In this document: positions 1 through 8,097 of the stretch, in pieces
Layout of the letters: the number at the start of each line of letters is the position of its first letter
How positions within the stretch are numbered: position 1 is the first letter of the stretch
DNA from: Actinomadura mexicana
GTDB taxonomy: Bacteria > Actinomycetota > Actinomycetes > Streptosporangiales > Streptosporangiaceae
NCBI RefSeq assembly: GCF_900188105.1
Contig: NZ_FZNP01000009.1
Location: 339,097 to 403,096 of the forward strand
Direction of reading: 5' to 3'
DNA: 64,000 nucleotides
The notes under the pieces: generated by a model
What the model saw: the letters and a program-made list of their open reading frames with translations, nothing else
What the model was told of the DNA's origin: nothing
Database searches by the model: none
Program-made: the position numbers and the translations under genes

Positions 1-204
1 CGTCCGAGAAAGACCGGACGGGGGAATGCGCGCCGCGCGATCAATTGCGCCGCCGCCTCTCCCCCCGCACCCCTTTCCCCGCATCCCCGTTAACGGGTTA
101 ATGGTCGTCCCGGCCCGAATTCCAGGTCAAGGGACGGTAAAGTGATCAATGCCCGAAAACGCCGTTAGAGTCGTCACCGAAAGAGGCCCGCGCCCTGCCG
201 GGCG
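1..204. other. Intergenic sequence, no gene seen
   Basis: No reading frame with convincing codon use covers these bases. The only structure I see is a 12-base inverted repeat at 90-101 (TTAAC, GG, GTTAA) in an otherwise GC-rich stretch, which could be an operator or part of a promoter for a gene lying left of the window. A short GC hairpin lies near 186-204 just beyond the stop of the first gene and may help end its transcript. Confidence 0.4.
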
Positions 205-546
205 CTAGGAGATCCAGCCGCCGGCCTGCGCCTGGTCGAGGGCCTCGTCGGCCTCGCGGGTGTCGAGCATCTCCAGACCGCGGACCGCCCAGAACCGCAG
301 CGACTCGTCGGGGCTCTCCAGCTGGCCGCGGAACACCTCCAGGGCCTCCGGCGACCGGGCCTCGGCGATCAGTTCGAGCAGCCAGCAGCGCAGGCGGGGG
401 TCGTCCCGCTCGGCCGCGAACTCCGCGACCAGCTCGCCGACGTAGGCGTCGGCGTGCTCGCGCAGGAAGTCGAACGCGTCCTCCCGGATCCGCGGCTCCC
501 TCGTCCGCATGAGCTGCATGGCCTGATCGAAACGCCGCCGCGACAT
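205..546 (-). CDS. Small HEAT-repeat-like protein
   Basis: The 113-residue product is almost wholly helical and acidic, with two or three repeats of the kind seen in HEAT and PBS-lyase scaffolds, for example the stretch around RLRCWLLELIAEARSPEAL followed by LRFWAVRGLEML. No catalytic motif, signal peptide or membrane segment is visible. Proteins of this sort act as small binding scaffolds; its partner is unknown. The ATG at 544-546 is the only sensible start. It stands alone, divergent from the secreted protein gene to its right. The family call rests on the repeat pattern only. Confidence 0.7.
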   Translation of the reverse strand: MSRRRFDQAMQLMRTREPRIREDAFDFLREHADAYVGELVAEFAAERDDPRLRCWLLELIAEARSPEALEVFRGQLESPDESLRFWAVRGLEMLDTREADEALDQAQAGGWIS

Positions 547-659
547 GCGCCGACCCTACGACCGCCTCCCGACAGAACGCACCCCGACCAACGGGCGGGG
601 CGTGGCCGGCCGACGGCGCCGAAGCGCCCGCCTTCCCTGTTCGTCACACTCCGTGTTCT

Positions 660-665
660 TATAAT
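660..665 (+). promoter_or_regulatory. Consensus -10 box (TATAAT)
   Basis: A perfect TATAAT sits in a locally AT-rich stretch about 65 bases before the chosen TTG start of the following gene. A convincing -35 hexamer is not visible 16-18 bases upstream (CTGTTC or TGTTCG are the best), so an activator or an extended recognition may be needed. Such a perfect -10 box is rare in DNA this GC-rich. Confidence 0.5.
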
Positions 666-730
666 TGCGATGCGTTGCGACGTTCGGGGCCGGAGCGCGT
701 CCGCGCGCTCCGCGAGGAGGGGTGTGCGTC

Positions 731-2122
731 TTGAGGACGAGCTGGAAAGTGGCGGGCGTGGCCGCCGGGACGGCCGCCGCCGCGGTCGTGTCCGCGGGGT
801 GGTCGGTCGGGGCCTCCGGAACCGGAGCCTCCGGAGGCGGCCGGTGGAGGCTGGTCGCGCAGGAGGAGTTCGACCGGCCGCTGCGCGTCGACGGGTCGCC
901 GTGGCGGCTGGACCCGCAGGGGCCGCGCGGCCCGTGGCACGTCGACGCGTTCGACGACGACGGGGCGGCCTGGAAGAAGATGAGCGGGCCGCTGTTCGAG
1001 CGGCAGATGAAGACCCTCAACGTGTTCCGCAAGCGGGTCGCCTTCGGGCGCGAGGGGTGGCTGACGGCGGAGGTCGCCGCGGTCGACAAGGACCACGACG
1101 GGCGACCCGACTCCCGGCCCGGGCTGTCGGCCGTGACGCTGCCGGGCGGGCACCACGTCGCCCGGATCTCCGAGCCGAGCTGGGACGCGGGGGTGCTGAT
1201 CCGGCCGACCCGCCCGCTGCCCCGGTACTACCGGGTGGAGATGACGCTGCGCGGCATCCGGTTCGGCGGCGAGCGGGGCGGCACGTTCGACTACGACGGC
1301 AGGCACAACGGGTACACCAGGGAGCCGTGCAAGACCCGGTACCCGTGGACGTTCCAGGGCGCGGTGCCCGGCAGGTCCCGGTGCCAGTACCCCGACGTGA
1401 CGAGAGAGAACGGGTTCTACTACCTGACGATCCTCGACCACGCGAACCCGGCGCCGCACGGCAACCCCGGCATCCACTTCCGGCGCAAGGCCATCATGGA
1501 CGGCTACTACAGCGACGACGCCCGCTGGAAGAACGCCGCGACCTGCAACCCGAAGACCCGCACGATGTACCGGACGTTCGACGGCACCTTCAACGGCGTC
1601 AACGCGCTGTTCCCGCGCGGCGACCTGTTCCGCGAGACCGCCAACAACAACATCAGCAACGAGTACTACGCCAAGACCGCGTGCGGGGAGGCGTCCATGG
1701 ACCGGCGGTACGGGCCGGGCGGCCGGTTCGAGGGGCACCTCACCAGCGCCGAGCTGCGGCCGGAACTGCTGCCGAAGGCCGCCTACCGGTTCGCGATCGA
1801 GCGCGACCGCACCGGGTACACGCTGGAGATGAGCGGCCCGTTCCTGCACACCGGGCAGGCCACGCTGCGCGTCCACCACGACTTCGTGGAGAACGGGCGC
1901 CCCATCTGGCACTACAACCAGACGCCCGGCGAGTACGACGGCCGGTTCGACCGCCGGCTCGTCCACAAGGGACCTGCCGGTACGTACACGACCGAGCACA
2001 GCTGGCCCAAGGGCTCGGCCTACCCCGACTCCTTCATCATCGGCGACCCGCACCTGAACTACTACGAGGGCGAGGCGTACGTCGACGACGTCCGCCTCTA
2101 CATCCCCGGGCACCGGGGGTGA
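731..2122 (+). CDS. Secreted protein of unknown function, lectin/glucanase-like
   Basis: The 463-residue product starts with a classic export signal (short basic MRTSWK, then an Ala/Val-rich core to about residue 27). The mature part is rich in Trp, Tyr, Gly and Asp, with phrases such as EEFDRPL and a final YVDDVRLY that recall concanavalin-like glucanase and carbohydrate-binding folds, but I cannot see the GH16 ExDxxE active site, so no enzyme activity is assigned. It has four or more Cys residues that could form disulfides outside the cell. I chose TTG 731 because GAGGAGG at 714-720 is 10 bases away; a GTG at 722 is too close to it. It converges on the carboxypeptidase gene across a hairpin. 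Confidence 0.75.
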   Translation: MRTSWKVAGVAAGTAAAAVVSAGWSVGASGTGASGGGRWRLVAQEEFDRPLRVDGSPWRLDPQGPRGPWHVDAFDDDGAAWKKMSGPLFERQMKTLNVFRKRVAFGREGWLTAEVAAVDKDHDGRPDSRPGLSAVTLPGGHHVARISEPSWDAGVLIRPTRPLPRYYRVEMTLRGIRFGGERGGTFDYDGRHNGYTREPCKTRYPWTFQGAVPGRSRCQYPDVTRENGFYYLTILDHANPAPHGNPGIHFRRKAIMDGYYSDDARWKNAATCNPKTRTMYRTFDGTFNGVNALFPRGDLFRETANNNISNEYYAKTACGEASMDRRYGPGGRFEGHLTSAELRPELLPKAAYRFAIERDRTGYTLEMSGPFLHTGQATLRVHHDFVENGRPIWHYNQTPGEYDGRFDRRLVHKGPAGTYTTEHSWPKGSAYPDSFIIGDPHLNYYEGEAYVDDVRLYIPGHRG

Positions 2123-2133
2123 TCCGCGCCGGC

Positions 2134-2166
2134 GGGGCGCGTTCCGCCGTCAGCGGGACGCGCCCC
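2134..2166. terminator. Bidirectional hairpin terminator
   Basis: Arms at 2134-2147 and 2153-2166 pair over 14 bases with one G-U pair, around a 5-base loop. It lies exactly between two converging genes, so it can stop transcription from either side. No T-tract follows, as is common in actinomycetes. Confidence 0.7.
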
Positions 2167-2174
2167 GTCCGGGA

Positions 2175-3731
2175 TCAGCAGCGGCCGGTCCAGGAGCACT
2201 CCAGCTGCGGGGCGTTCCCGGAGACGCGGAAGCTCCGGACCGCGGCGGGGTCTCCCCCGGCCAGCCGGATCGCGACCCTGTCCTCGATGTCCTTGGGCGC
2301 CGCGCCCTGGTAGCCGTTCAGCACGACCGAGAAGACGAGCCGCCGCCCGGACGGGTCGGTGACGTAGCCCGACAGCGCGGAGGCGCCGGTCAGCGTCCCG
2401 GTCTTGGCGTGCACGTTGCCCGCGGCCGGGGTGTTCCGCATCCGCGACCGCAGGGTGCCTCCGTCGAGGCGGTCCGGGTCGCCGGCGACCGGCAGCGCCC
2501 GGTACCAGGTGCTGAACCAGGGCGCGGCCTGCGCCTTCTTCAGGATGGTGCTGACGTCCTGCGCGGTCGTGCGGTTCTCGCGCGACAGCCCGGATCCGTC
2601 GGCCATCTCCAGCCGCGCGGCGGGGACGCCCTGGCCGCGGGCGTAGCGCTCGACCACGGGCAGCCCCGCCGTCCAGCTCCCCCTGCCCGCCTTCTCCCGG
2701 CCGATCGCCTTGACCAGGGTCTCGGCGACCATGTTGTTGCTGAGCTTGAGGAACGGCACCATCAGCCGCGACAGCGGCATCGAGGAGCGGGCGGCGAGCG
2801 CGGCCGCGCGCTTCGGGGTCCTGCCGCGCCCGGTGGCGCCCTTCACCTGGACGCCGTGCGCCCGGAGCGCGCTCCGGAAGACGTCCGCCGCGTACAGGCT
2901 GGGGTTCTCGACCGTGCGCAGGGTGGTGTAGGCCGCGGCGCCCGCCGGATGGGAGCCGCTGACCACGATGGTGCCGGTGCCGTTGGCGCGGTTCACCGCC
3001 AGCGTGGACGGCGTCCCGGGACGTCCCGTGACCGCCCTGTTGTCGATCCTGACGGTACGGGTGGCCGGGGCGAGCCCGACCGCGACCGGTGCGCCCTCGG
3101 CGCCGCCCGGCTTCACCGACACCTCGACCGACCCGGCGTCGAAGTCGTCGTTCGGGGCGACGGTCAGCGCGGACGTCTGCGCGGCGTAGTAGTACTGCAG
3201 GTCGGTGGGGTCCCAGTGGGAGGGCGTGCGGACGGCGTCGAACCAGGTGTCGTCCGCGACGAGGCCGCCCTCGACGCGCCGGACGCCCCGCGCCGCCACC
3301 TGGGCGGCGAGCCGGTCGTAGTCGGCGGCCCGCGTCGTCGGGTCGCCCGTGCCCTTGAGGTACAGGTCGCCCTTGACGGACGATCCGGACACGGTCCGGG
3401 CGTACACGCCGGTGCGGAACCGGTACCCGGGCCCCAGCAGCGACAGCGCCGCCCCCGACGTGTAGAGCTTCATGTTCGAGGCGGGCATCACCGGCGCCGT
3501 CGCGCCGCGCGAGTAGCGGACGGCGCCCGTCCGGGCGTCGCGCACCACGGCGCCCACGGTGGCGCCCTGGAGACGGCCGTCGGCGAGGATGGCGTCGAGG
3601 TCCTTGCCCAGATCTCCCTTGGCGGCTTCTCCCTTGGCGGCGGCCGCGGCCGCCGGGTGCATGGCGGGAGCGGCGAGCAGGGACGTCCCGGCGACCAGGA
3701 CGGACGTGATTCGCACCAGTGGTCCACGCAT
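2175..3731 (-). CDS. dacB: D-alanyl-D-alanine carboxypeptidase/endopeptidase, PBP4 class
   Basis: A 518-residue peptidase of family S13 that trims or cuts peptidoglycan stem peptides outside the membrane. All three penicillin-binding motifs are present: SNMK (85-88, the serine nucleophile and lysine), SNN (331-333) and KTG (443-445). The long segment between the first two motifs is the domain insertion typical of PBP4. The N-terminus MRGPLVRITSVLVAGTSLL is a signal peptide followed by an Ala-rich linker, which supports ATG 3731 rather than more upstream in-frame starts. The last residues hold two Cys that may form a disulfide. It appears to be a single gene; its relevance to cell-wall polymers elsewhere in the window is only thematic. 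Confidence 0.93.
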   Translation of the reverse strand: MRGPLVRITSVLVAGTSLLAAPAMHPAAAAAAKGEAAKGDLGKDLDAILADGRLQGATVGAVVRDARTGAVRYSRGATAPVMPASNMKLYTSGAALSLLGPGYRFRTGVYARTVSGSSVKGDLYLKGTGDPTTRAADYDRLAAQVAARGVRRVEGGLVADDTWFDAVRTPSHWDPTDLQYYYAAQTSALTVAPNDDFDAGSVEVSVKPGGAEGAPVAVGLAPATRTVRIDNRAVTGRPGTPSTLAVNRANGTGTIVVSGSHPAGAAAYTTLRTVENPSLYAADVFRSALRAHGVQVKGATGRGRTPKRAAALAARSSMPLSRLMVPFLKLSNNMVAETLVKAIGREKAGRGSWTAGLPVVERYARGQGVPAARLEMADGSGLSRENRTTAQDVSTILKKAQAAPWFSTWYRALPVAGDPDRLDGGTLRSRMRNTPAAGNVHAKTGTLTGASALSGYVTDPSGRRLVFSVVLNGYQGAAPKDIEDRVAIRLAGGDPAAVRSFRVSGNAPQLECSWTGRC

Positions 3732-3821
3732 GTGGTGGGAGCGTAGGGCAACGGCCCGGCTACGGCAGCGGAACGACACGGCCGGCATCAGTCCCCCGCG
3801 TCGATGTTCGCCGCCGGCCGC

Positions 3822-4865
3822 TCACCACATCGCGTCGAGCAGTTCCGCGACCGCGTCGGCGTCCGGCCGCCGGGGGTTGGGATAGGGATCGGCGGCCACC
3901 CGCTCGGCCATCTCGCGGAGCCGTTCGCGGGGGACGCCCAGTGCGGACAGGCGGGTCGGGCCCCGGTGCGCCCGGGCGAGCGCGGCGACGACCGCGACCG
4001 GGTCCGGCCCGGCCACCCGGGTCAGCCGGGCCGAGGCGGCGGGCGCCGAGGGCAGGTTGAACGCCATGACGTGCGCCAGCAGCATCGTGTGCAGCTCGGC
4101 GTGCGGGAGGCCGAACGCGCCGCCGAGGACGTGCGCGAGCTGGTGGTGCAGCCCCATCCGGGTCTGCGCCAGGCAGATCCCGGCGGGCCACGCGGCCGAC
4201 TGGAGGCGCGCGCGCCCCTCCAGTCCGGTCGGGTCGTCGAGCACCTCGGGCAGCGCGGCCAGGATGCCGGCGGCGGCCTCGGTCGCCAGCGCGTCGGTGA
4301 CCGTCGTGGCGTCCGGCGCCCACAGGGCCTCGACGGCGTGGGCGAGCGCGTTCATCGCGCTGGTCCGGGTCAGGCCGGACGGCATGCCGAGGGTGAGGCG
4401 GGGGTCGTAGACGACCGTCCCGGGCGCCAGCCCGGGGGCGCGGCGCGTGGTCTTCACCCCGTCCTCGGTCTCCCCCAGCACGGGCGTCATCTCCGAGCCC
4501 GCGTACGTGGTCGGCACCGCGACCTGCGGCATGCCGGTCCGCGCCGACACCGCCTTGGCCAGGCCGATCGCGGATCCGCCGCCGACCGCGACCACGCAGT
4601 CCGCGCCCGCGGCCGCCTCCAGGGCGCGCGCCGTCACGGCGACCGGGGTGTGCGGGGCCGGACGGTCGAAGCGCGCCGCGAGCCGGGCCCCGAGCGCCCC
4701 GGCGATCCGGTCGGCGGGCCCGGCGGCGGACGGCGCCGCGACCAGCAGCACCCTGCCCGCCCCGATCCGCGCGACCTCGTCCGCGACGAGATCGCTCGCC
4801 CCCGGCCCGACCAGGACGCGGGACGGCAGCGCCTCGTGGACGACGACCTCGTCCGCACTGCTCAT
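3822..4865 (-). CDS. Maleylacetate reductase
   Basis: The 347-residue product belongs to the iron-type alcohol dehydrogenase superfamily and closely fits maleylacetate reductase, which reduces maleylacetate to 3-oxoadipate with NAD(P)H at the end of hydroxyquinol or chlorocatechol catabolism. The nucleotide-binding GGGSAIGLAKA lies near residue 95, the PTTYAGSEMT motif follows, and metal-binding His residues are in NALAHAVEALW and in the later HHQLAHVLGG and LPHAELH segments. It is transcribed in the same direction as the MarR gene upstream (147 bases apart). No hydroxyquinol 1,2-dioxygenase lies beside it, so its real substrate source is unclear. Confidence 0.88.
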   Translation of the reverse strand: MSSADEVVVHEALPSRVLVGPGASDLVADEVARIGAGRVLLVAAPSAAGPADRIAGALGARLAARFDRPAPHTPVAVTARALEAAAGADCVVAVGGGSAIGLAKAVSARTGMPQVAVPTTYAGSEMTPVLGETEDGVKTTRRAPGLAPGTVVYDPRLTLGMPSGLTRTSAMNALAHAVEALWAPDATTVTDALATEAAAGILAALPEVLDDPTGLEGRARLQSAAWPAGICLAQTRMGLHHQLAHVLGGAFGLPHAELHTMLLAHVMAFNLPSAPAASARLTRVAGPDPVAVVAALARAHRGPTRLSALGVPRERLREMAERVAADPYPNPRRPDADAVAELLDAMW

Positions 4866-5012
4866 CAGGACCGGCTCGCCAAACGGATCATGCTCACTCT
4901 CCTGTGCGCGACCTCTCTCCTGTTCAGCGCCGCCGGTCTCCCACGTGACACGCGTCCTCCTGCGGTACCGTCCTGACCAGGCGATACGTCCCGGCGCCGG
5001 AGCCGCCGCCGG

Positions 5013-5480
5013 TCAACCCGCGCGCTCGGCGATCCGGCGGAGCAAGGCGACGAGCCGGTCCCGCTCCTCGCCGTCGAGACCGCCGAAAAGCCGCTCGCCC
5101 ACGTCGCCACCGGCGCGCCGCCCGCTCTCCAGCGTCCGCGTCCCGTGCGGGGTCAGGCTGATCGAGTGGGCCCGGCGGTCCTGCGGGGCCCGCTCGCGCC
5201 GGACCAGGCCGCCGCCTTCGAGTTCGTCGACGATGCGCACCATCGTGGACTTGTCGATGCCGGTGAGGTCGATGAGCCGCCGCTGGCTGGACGGCCCGTA
5301 CAGCTCCAGGGCGAGCAGCATGCCGAACCCGCGCACGTCGATGCCGAGGGGGCGCAGCTCGTCGTTCAAGCTCGCCCGGCTCCGGTTGTGCGCGGAGGCC
5401 AGCAGCATGCCGAGCCCCACGTGCCGGACGGCGGGGTCGTCGTCCTCGGACAGGAGGCGTTCGAGCAGGTCGTCGAGCAT
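5013..5480 (-). CDS. MarR family transcriptional regulator
   Basis: A 155-residue winged-helix regulator. The DNA-binding part runs from about residue 45 to 105, with the recognition helix region SQRRLIDLTGIDKSTMVRIVDELE and the wing GGLVRRERAPQDRRAHSI, which includes the conserved DxR of MarR wings. MarR proteins usually repress a neighbouring operon until a phenolic or similar ligand binds. It starts from ATG 5480 and is divergent from the amidohydrolase gene; the intervening 98 bases hold two perfect palindromes, so it most likely controls both itself and the amidohydrolase, and perhaps the maleylacetate reductase downstream. Confidence 0.9.
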   Translation of the reverse strand: MLDDLLERLLSEDDDPAVRHVGLGMLLASAHNRSRASLNDELRPLGIDVRGFGMLLALELYGPSSQRRLIDLTGIDKSTMVRIVDELEGGGLVRRERAPQDRRAHSISLTPHGTRTLESGRRAGGDVGERLFGGLDGEERDRLVALLRRIAERAG

Positions 5481-5506
5481 GGCCCCAGCTTAGGGGTTGC
5501 TGATAT

Positions 5507-5538
5507 AGTCTCACTTGAGACTTTCTCATTAGAGAAAG
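5507..5538. promoter_or_regulatory. Two overlapping palindromes, likely MarR operators
   Basis: AGTCTCA-CT-TGAGACT is a perfect inverted repeat at 5507-5522, and CTTTCTC-ATTA-GAGAAAG is a second perfect one at 5521-5538; they share two bases. Both lie between the divergent MarR and amidohydrolase starts, in the only AT-rich part of the gap. Size and position match MarR dimer sites. Confidence 0.7.
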
Positions 5539-5578
5539 CATGGTGGGCGGCGCATCGAACGAGTGAGTGGAGACGCGC

Positions 5579-6631
5579 ATGCCCGAGACGACCCGCCGAA
5601 GCGTCCTGCAGGTGACCGGCCTGGCGATGGCCGCGGCCGCCGTTCCGGCAGGCGAGGCGGCCGCCGCCACCCCCCGGCGGTCGCGCGGCAGGATCGACAC
5701 CCACCACCACGCCGTCCCGCCCCGGATGCGGCAGTGGGCGGTCGAGCAGGGCCTCCTCCCGCCGACCGGCGGGCCGTCCTGGGCCCAGTGGACGCTGCCG
5801 GACACCCTGCGGACGATGAACACCAGCGGCATCGCCGCCGGAGTGGCCTCCGCGCCGGTGCCCGCCGAGGTGTTCAGGGACCGGAAGGTCGCCGCCTCGG
5901 GCGTCCAGGTGTGCAACGAGTCGCTGGCCGAACTGGTGCGCGAGCACCCCACGAGGTTCGGCTTCTTCGCCAACGTGGCGATGCTCCACCCCGACCTGGC
6001 CGTGCGGCAGCTCGCCCACGCGCTCGACGACCTGGGCGCGGACGGGGTGCTCCTCAACACCTCGGCCGACGGGCACTACCTCGGGGAACCGATGTTCGAC
6101 CCGCTCTGGGCCGAACTCGACCGGCGCCGCGCGGTGGTGTTCACCCACCCGGTCGCCCCGAAGGGCCTGGCCGAGGCCCCGGGCGTCGGGGACTGGCTCG
6201 CCGACTACCTGCTCGACACCACCCGCACCGCGCTCGGCCTCATCGCCGCCGGGACCCTCGACCGGTACCCGAGGGTGTCGGTCATCCTGTCCCACGGCGG
6301 CGGCTTCCTGCCGTACATGGCGGGCCGCGCCGAGCGCTCGGCCCGCGAGGACGGCGGCCCGCTCCCGGCGCGGATGCGTCCGGCGCTCCGCCGGTTCCAC
6401 TACGACACGGCCCTGCCGGCGTCCCCCTACGCCACACCGTCCCTGATCGCCGCCGTCGGCGCCGACCGCGTCCTGTTCGGCACCGACTGGCCCGCCAACA
6501 CCGCCCGCGAGGTCGCGCTGAACACCCGGGACCTCGACCGCGACCCGGTGCTGGACGACCGCGCCCACCACGCCGTCGACCGGGCGAACGCCCTCCGACT
6601 GCTCCCCCGGCTGGCCGAACGCCTCAGGTGA
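5579..6631 (+). CDS. Tat-exported amidohydrolase (ACMSD/resorcylate decarboxylase-like)
   Basis: The 350-residue product is an amidohydrolase-2 family TIM-barrel protein. A twin-arginine signal (TRRSVLQVTG then an Ala-rich core to about residue 30) precedes the metal-binding strand IDTHHHAVPP (39-48), and later metal or catalytic sites appear as FTHPV, SHGGG and the terminal LFGTDWP. Relatives include 6-methylsalicylate, gamma-resorcylate and aminocarboxymuconate semialdehyde decarboxylases, so decarboxylation of an aromatic acid is a fair guess. I chose ATG 5579 because GGAG at 5569-5572 is 6 bases away; an in-frame GTG at 5567 lacks this. Its last 8 bases overlap the end of the converging P450 gene. 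Export of such an enzyme is unusual. Confidence 0.82.
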   Translation: MPETTRRSVLQVTGLAMAAAAVPAGEAAAATPRRSRGRIDTHHHAVPPRMRQWAVEQGLLPPTGGPSWAQWTLPDTLRTMNTSGIAAGVASAPVPAEVFRDRKVAASGVQVCNESLAELVREHPTRFGFFANVAMLHPDLAVRQLAHALDDLGADGVLLNTSADGHYLGEPMFDPLWAELDRRRAVVFTHPVAPKGLAEAPGVGDWLADYLLDTTRTALGLIAAGTLDRYPRVSVILSHGGGFLPYMAGRAERSAREDGGPLPARMRPALRRFHYDTALPASPYATPSLIAAVGADRVLFGTDWPANTAREVALNTRDLDRDPVLDDRAHHAVDRANALRLLPRLAERLR

Positions 6632-7895
6632 TGCCGACGGGGAGGGTGCGGGGGCCGCGGACCTGGCCGGCGGCCCAGGTGACCGCCGCCGGGTCGGCCA
6701 GGGAGAAGGACGGGATGCGTTCCAGCCAGACTTCGAGGGCCACGCGCAGCTCCATGCGGGCCAGGTGCGAGCCGACGCAGCGGTGGATGCCGAGGCCGAA
6801 GGCGGCGTGCCGGTTGACCTCGCGGTCGATGGCGATCTCGTCCGCCCGGTCGAACTGCGCCGGGTCGCGGTTGGCGGCGGGGAACGACAGCAGGATCCAG
6901 TCGTCGGCCTTCATCTCGACGCCGCGCCAGGTCATGTCCTCCCGCACCAGCCTCGCCATCGTCACGGGCGCGAAGGCGCGCAGGAACTCCTCCATCGCGG
7001 TCGGCACCAGCGACGGGTCGGCGACGAGGCGCTCGCGGTCCGCGGGCGTCTTCGCCAGGTGCCACAGCGAGGCGCCGATCGCGCTCCAGGTGGTGTCGAT
7101 CCCCGCGATGAGCAGCAGCGCCATCGTCCCCGAGACGTGGGACGGTTCGAGCCTGCGCCCGTACAGCTCGGCTTCGACGAGGTAGGTGGTGAGGTCGTCG
7201 CGCGGGTTCGCGACGTGGTCGCGGATCTGCTCCAGCAGGTAGTCGAACAGCTTGTCCATCCGCGCGATGCGCTCGTCCGGAGGGAGGTTGACGCCTTCGA
7301 GGGTGTTCTCGACGAACTCGCGGAACCGGGGCCCGTCCTCGGAGGGGAAGCCGAGCATGTCGGCGATGACCCGGATCGGGATGTGCTGCGCGTACTCCTG
7401 GGCGGCGTCCACGACGTCGCGGCCCTCGAAGGAGTCGATGAGCTCGTGGCAGTACGCCCTGGTCGCGGGCTCCAGCCGCGCCACGGCGGACTTCTTGAAC
7501 GCCGGGAGCAGCAGCCTGCGCGCGTCGTGGTGGAACGGCGGGTCGGAGGAGATCGGCGGTGTGACGCCCACCGGCGCCACCTCGCGCGGCGGCCGGAAGT
7601 TGCTCATCACGACCGAGCGGGAGGTGAAGCGCTCGGTGTCGTAGGCGATCGCCGCGACGTCCTCGTAGCGGGTCGGCAGCCAGCCGCCGCCGAACCGCTC
7701 GGTCCGCGCGACCGGGCAGCGCCGCCGCAGGTCGTCCTGGATCGGATACGGGTCGGCGGCCCATTCCGGTTCCAGGTGGGAGAAGTCGGTCGCCCAGTCG
7801 GAGACCGGGCCCGTGACGGCCTCGTTGCGCGTGCCGAGCGGGCGACTCTCCCGCTCCTCCCTGAAGCTCTTGCCGAAGCGGTCGTCCGCGGTCAT
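6624..7895 (-). CDS. Cytochrome P450
   Basis: A 423-residue soluble bacterial P450 monooxygenase. The I-helix oxygen-binding motif LLIAGIDTTWS, the K-helix ExxR in EEFLRAF, and the heme-binding FGLGIHRCVG with the Cys ligand at residue 373 are all present. It needs a reductase and ferredoxin to hydroxylate its substrate, which cannot be told from sequence. ATG 7895 is preceded by GGGAGG six bases upstream, and lies one base after the stop of the ferredoxin-coding segment, so the two are translationally coupled. It should be transcribed from the TetR promoter near 8.7 kb. Confidence 0.95.
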   Translation of the reverse strand: MTADDRFGKSFREERESRPLGTRNEAVTGPVSDWATDFSHLEPEWAADPYPIQDDLRRRCPVARTERFGGGWLPTRYEDVAAIAYDTERFTSRSVVMSNFRPPREVAPVGVTPPISSDPPFHHDARRLLLPAFKKSAVARLEPATRAYCHELIDSFEGRDVVDAAQEYAQHIPIRVIADMLGFPSEDGPRFREFVENTLEGVNLPPDERIARMDKLFDYLLEQIRDHVANPRDDLTTYLVEAELYGRRLEPSHVSGTMALLLIAGIDTTWSAIGASLWHLAKTPADRERLVADPSLVPTAMEEFLRAFAPVTMARLVREDMTWRGVEMKADDWILLSFPAANRDPAQFDRADEIAIDREVNRHAAFGLGIHRCVGSHLARMELRVALEVWLERIPSFSLADPAAVTWAAGQVRGPRTLPVGIT

Positions 7896-7896
7896 C

Positions 7897-8097
7897 TCAC
7901 GCCTCCCTGAGGACGTCGACCGCTCGCTCGGGACAGTTCGCGCCCGCCAGGCGGGCCTCGTGCTCCCCACCCCCGGGGACGGCGCCGTCCCCGAGGACCG
8001 TGCCGTAGCCCTCGTCGTCCTCGCCGAACAGGCCGGGGGCCAGGTCGTAGCACCGGCCGTGCCCCTGGCAGCGCTTCGGGTCGATCCGCACCTTCAC
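7897..8097 (-). CDS. Possible free ferredoxin from an internal start
   Basis: From GTG 8097 the frame gives 66 residues, exactly one ferredoxin: iron-sulfur ligands C10 and C16 with His at the usual second-Cys place (CxxHxxC), and C55 followed by Pro. That is the standard length for such proteins. The internal ribosome site is as good as any in this region, and the stop at 7897-7899 is one base before the P450 start. This is an alternative product of the longer fusion frame, not a separate locus. I infer it is the functional electron donor for the P450. Confidence 0.6.
   Translation of the reverse strand: MKVRIDPKRCQGHGRCYDLAPGLFGEDDEGYGTVLGDGAVPGGGEHEARLAGANCPERAVDVLREA

Noticed and set aside
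454..2313. 619-codon open frame overlapping the secreted protein gene
   Set aside because: Arg/Gly/Pro-rich translation without any domain; a shadow of the true frame in GC-rich DNA.
4865..5110. 81-codon frame between maleylacetate reductase and MarR genes
   Set aside because: Overlaps the MarR coding end in another frame with Ser/Arg-rich nonsense translation.
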